64,000 nucleotides of DNA from Climacteris rufus (lineage: Eukaryota > Chordata > Aves > Passeriformes > Climacteridae), in the NCBI GenBank assembly GCA_013398175.1, contig VZRZ01006460.1, positions 696,283 to 760,282 of the forward strand, in the 5' to 3' direction. The translations under genes were made by a program, and so were the position numbers. Within the stretch, counting starts at the first letter, position 1, and every line of letters starts with the position of its first letter. Positions 62,645-64,000 of the stretch are shown one piece after another. The notes beneath the pieces were generated by a model, which saw only the letters and a program-made list of their open reading frames with translations, was not told the origin of the DNA and made no database searches.

Positions 62645-62645
62645 A
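62616..62645. repeat. (TTTTG)n pentanucleotide repeat
   Basis: About four to five tandem TTTTG units in a T-rich context. Confidence 0.9.
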
Positions 62646-62869
62646 TTTTCTCTTGGTTGTATTTGTACAACATTTGTTATATGAGTTAGTTGTTAAATCA
62701 CTCTGATTTGTCAGGGAAATAAATAAGAATACCATGCCCGTAAAATAGGAGAATGGGTGTTTGGGTTGATGGTGGAAAAAAAGAAAAACTCCTAAAGTCA
62801 ATCTTATTCCATAAGGAGTATAATTACCAGTGGCCTCAGTGCTGAGGTCAGGAGGGGTTGTTGGAAATC

Positions 62870-63140
62870 ACTTCCCTTGACTTACTGGCCACACCATGTC
62901 TAATGTAGCCCAGTATACACTTGCTTTTCTCTGCTTGCACGGGAGTTTGCATTTGCCTCTCTTGAACTCCATGATTTTTCCATCCTCTTGTTTGCTGAGA
63001 TTCCTGTGAATAACATCTCAGCCCTCCAGCATATCAATCACTCCACCCCACCTAGTTGTATCACCCAGAAACCCCACAAGTGTGTGTTCCAGCTAATTGT
63101 CCACGCCAGTGATAAACGTGCTACATGGCAGTTATTCCTT
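62870..63140 (-). mobile_element. CR1 LINE fragment, antisense, left half of a split copy
   Basis: On the plus strand: tactggccacaccatgtcta, atgtagcccagtatacactt, gcttttctctgcttgcacgg, then ctgtgaataacatctcagcc, ctccagcatatcaatcactc and attgtccacgccagtgataa. These follow the reverse complement of the CR1 RT-domain region in the right order. It stops where an LTR begins. Confidence 0.8.
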
Positions 63141-63885
63141 TGTGATGGGTTGACCATGGGCGGGTGCCAGATTCCTACCAAAGCCACTCCATCACTCCCC
63201 TCCCCAGCTGGACAGGGGAGAGAGAACATAATGGAAGACTCATGGTTCAAGATAAGGACAGGGAGAGATTGCTCACTAGTTACCATGAACTGCTCCAGCA
63301 TGGGTCCCTTCCATGGGGTGCAGTCCTTCAGGAACAGGCTGGTCCAGCATGGGTCTGTTGCAGGGTCACAAGTCCTGCCAGCAAGCCTGCTCCAGCATGG
63401 GCTCCTCTCCACAGGACCACAGGTCCTGTCAGAAACCTGCTCCAGTGTGGGCTTCCCACAGGGTCACAGTCTCCTTTGGGCATCCACCTGCTCTGGCGTA
63501 GGGTCCTCCATGGGCTGCAGGTGGGGATTCCACCGTGGACCTCCATGCACTGCAGGGAGACATCCCACCTCACCATGGTCTGGACCAGGGACTTCAGGGA
63601 GCAACTCCTCCCCCTCCTTCCTCACTGCCCTTGGTGTCTGCAGGGCTGTTGCTCTCACATATTCTCACTCGTCTCTCTGCTGCTGTTTCCAAAGCAGTTT
63701 TTTCCCTTTCTTAAATCTGTTATCCCAGAGGTGCCACCATCAATGATGGGCTTGGTCTTGGCCAGCGGCAGGTCCGTCTTGGAGCTGGCTAGCACTGGCT
63801 CTGGCAGACATGGGGGAAGTTTACAGCAGCTTCCCACAGAGAAACCCTGTAGCCCCCCTGCTACCAAAACTGAACACTCATTGGA
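63141..63885 (+). mobile_element. Solo LTR of an endogenous retrovirus (avian ERV type)
   Basis: Starts tgtgatgggttgaccatggg, followed by gccactccatcactcccctc and agctggacaggggagagag, which I recognise as the beginning of a common avian LTR. The middle is a run of degenerate 40-50 base units built on gctccagcatgggtcc and ccacagggtcacag. The end has atgatgggcttggtcttggc, ttggagctggctagcactgg and ctgctaccaaaactgaacac. No retroviral coding region is attached. Two overlapping frames stay open across it (62988-63746 and 63164-63892), but these are repeat-derived. The right border is uncertain by some 10-20 bases. Confidence 0.8.
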
Positions 63886-64000
63886 CTATTAACCACTACT
63901 CTCTGATCCCAGCAGTTCAGTCTGCTTTTCACCCACCTTGCAGTCTACTCATCCTGTCCACCTCTCCTCAGTTTAGCTACCAGTACACTACAAAAGACTG
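63886..64000 (-). mobile_element. CR1 LINE fragment, antisense, right half of the split copy
   Basis: Reads tcagtctgcttttcacccac, cttgcagtctactcatcctg, tcctcagtttagctaccagt, matching the CR1 antisense segment that normally lies a few hundred bases after the left half. It runs off the window edge. Confidence 0.7.

Larger units (their letters stand above)
56691..64000. other. Intergenic region upstream of ATG5
   Basis: No exon of a neighbouring gene was recognised. It contains five CR1 fragments, one ERV-type LTR, a (TTTTG)n microsatellite (62616-62645) and otherwise unremarkable AT-rich DNA. A moderately GC-rich stretch at about 57660-57990 and another at 58290-58700 have no assignment. In mammals the next gene on this side is CRYBG1 on the opposite strand; whether that holds here cannot be seen. 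Confidence 0.7.

Noticed and set aside
62988..63892. Two overlapping plus-strand frames of 252 and 242 codons at the right edge
   Set aside because: They fall on an ERV-type LTR with degenerate tandem units flanked by antisense CR1. Repeats of this kind commonly yield false proteins.
1..64000. CRISPR arrays, tRNA or rRNA genes, and prokaryote-like gene clusters
   Set aside because: No regularly spaced repeats, no cloverleaf or rRNA-like segments and no compact gene arrangement were seen. The sequence is typical vertebrate intron and intergenic DNA.

Overview
The window is nuclear DNA from a bird. It is AT-rich and intron-dominated, carries many fragments of the CR1 LINE family in both orientations (3' ends reading ...CATTCTATGATTCT), and has endogenous-retrovirus-type LTRs of a kind I associate with avian genomes. 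The species cannot be fixed from the sequence. The protein-coding content I can defend is a single gene.

That gene is ATG5, on the minus strand, reading from a CpG-rich promoter near 56 kb leftwards and off the left edge. Six coding exons are readable with canonical GT/AG borders: 55521-55628, 50039-50166, 43139-43217, 37119-37281, 24671-24765 and 9180-9297. They total 691 nt and encode residues 1-230 plus one base of codon 231, in uninterrupted phase. The ATG12 acceptor Lys130 is present. The last coding exon (about 45 residues in vertebrate ATG5) was not found and should lie left of base 1. Non-coding exon 1 is probably at the edge of the CpG island, which is broken by a 445-base run of N (56039-56483).

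Region by region: 1-9179 is the 3'-most intron, with one CR1 3' end and an 80-bp partial duplication of the exon 7 donor region next to a single N. 9298-24670 is intron 6 with three CR1 fragments. 24766-37118 is intron 5 with a GC/CpG-richer patch, a perfect hairpin and a diverged antisense CR1. 37282-43138 is intron 4, nearly repeat-free. 43218-50038 is intron 3 and holds the most complex locus: a decayed 5' portion of a CR1-type LINE (ORF1 with SGNH/esterase remnants, ORF2 endonuclease remnants), apparently interrupted by an LTR-like element, followed by a 47-bp tandem repeat. 50167-55520 is intron 2. Right of the promoter (56.6-64 kb) is intergenic DNA: two abutting sense CR1 copies, short antisense CR1 ends, and at the right edge an antisense CR1 split by an ERV-type LTR.

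I found no RNA gene, CRISPR array or operon-like system, and no evidence for a novel multi-gene system. The points most worth following up are the exon 7 duplication and N junction, a short upstream ORF overlapping the ATG5 start codon, the sequence hidden in the promoter gap, and the nested LINE/LTR loci.
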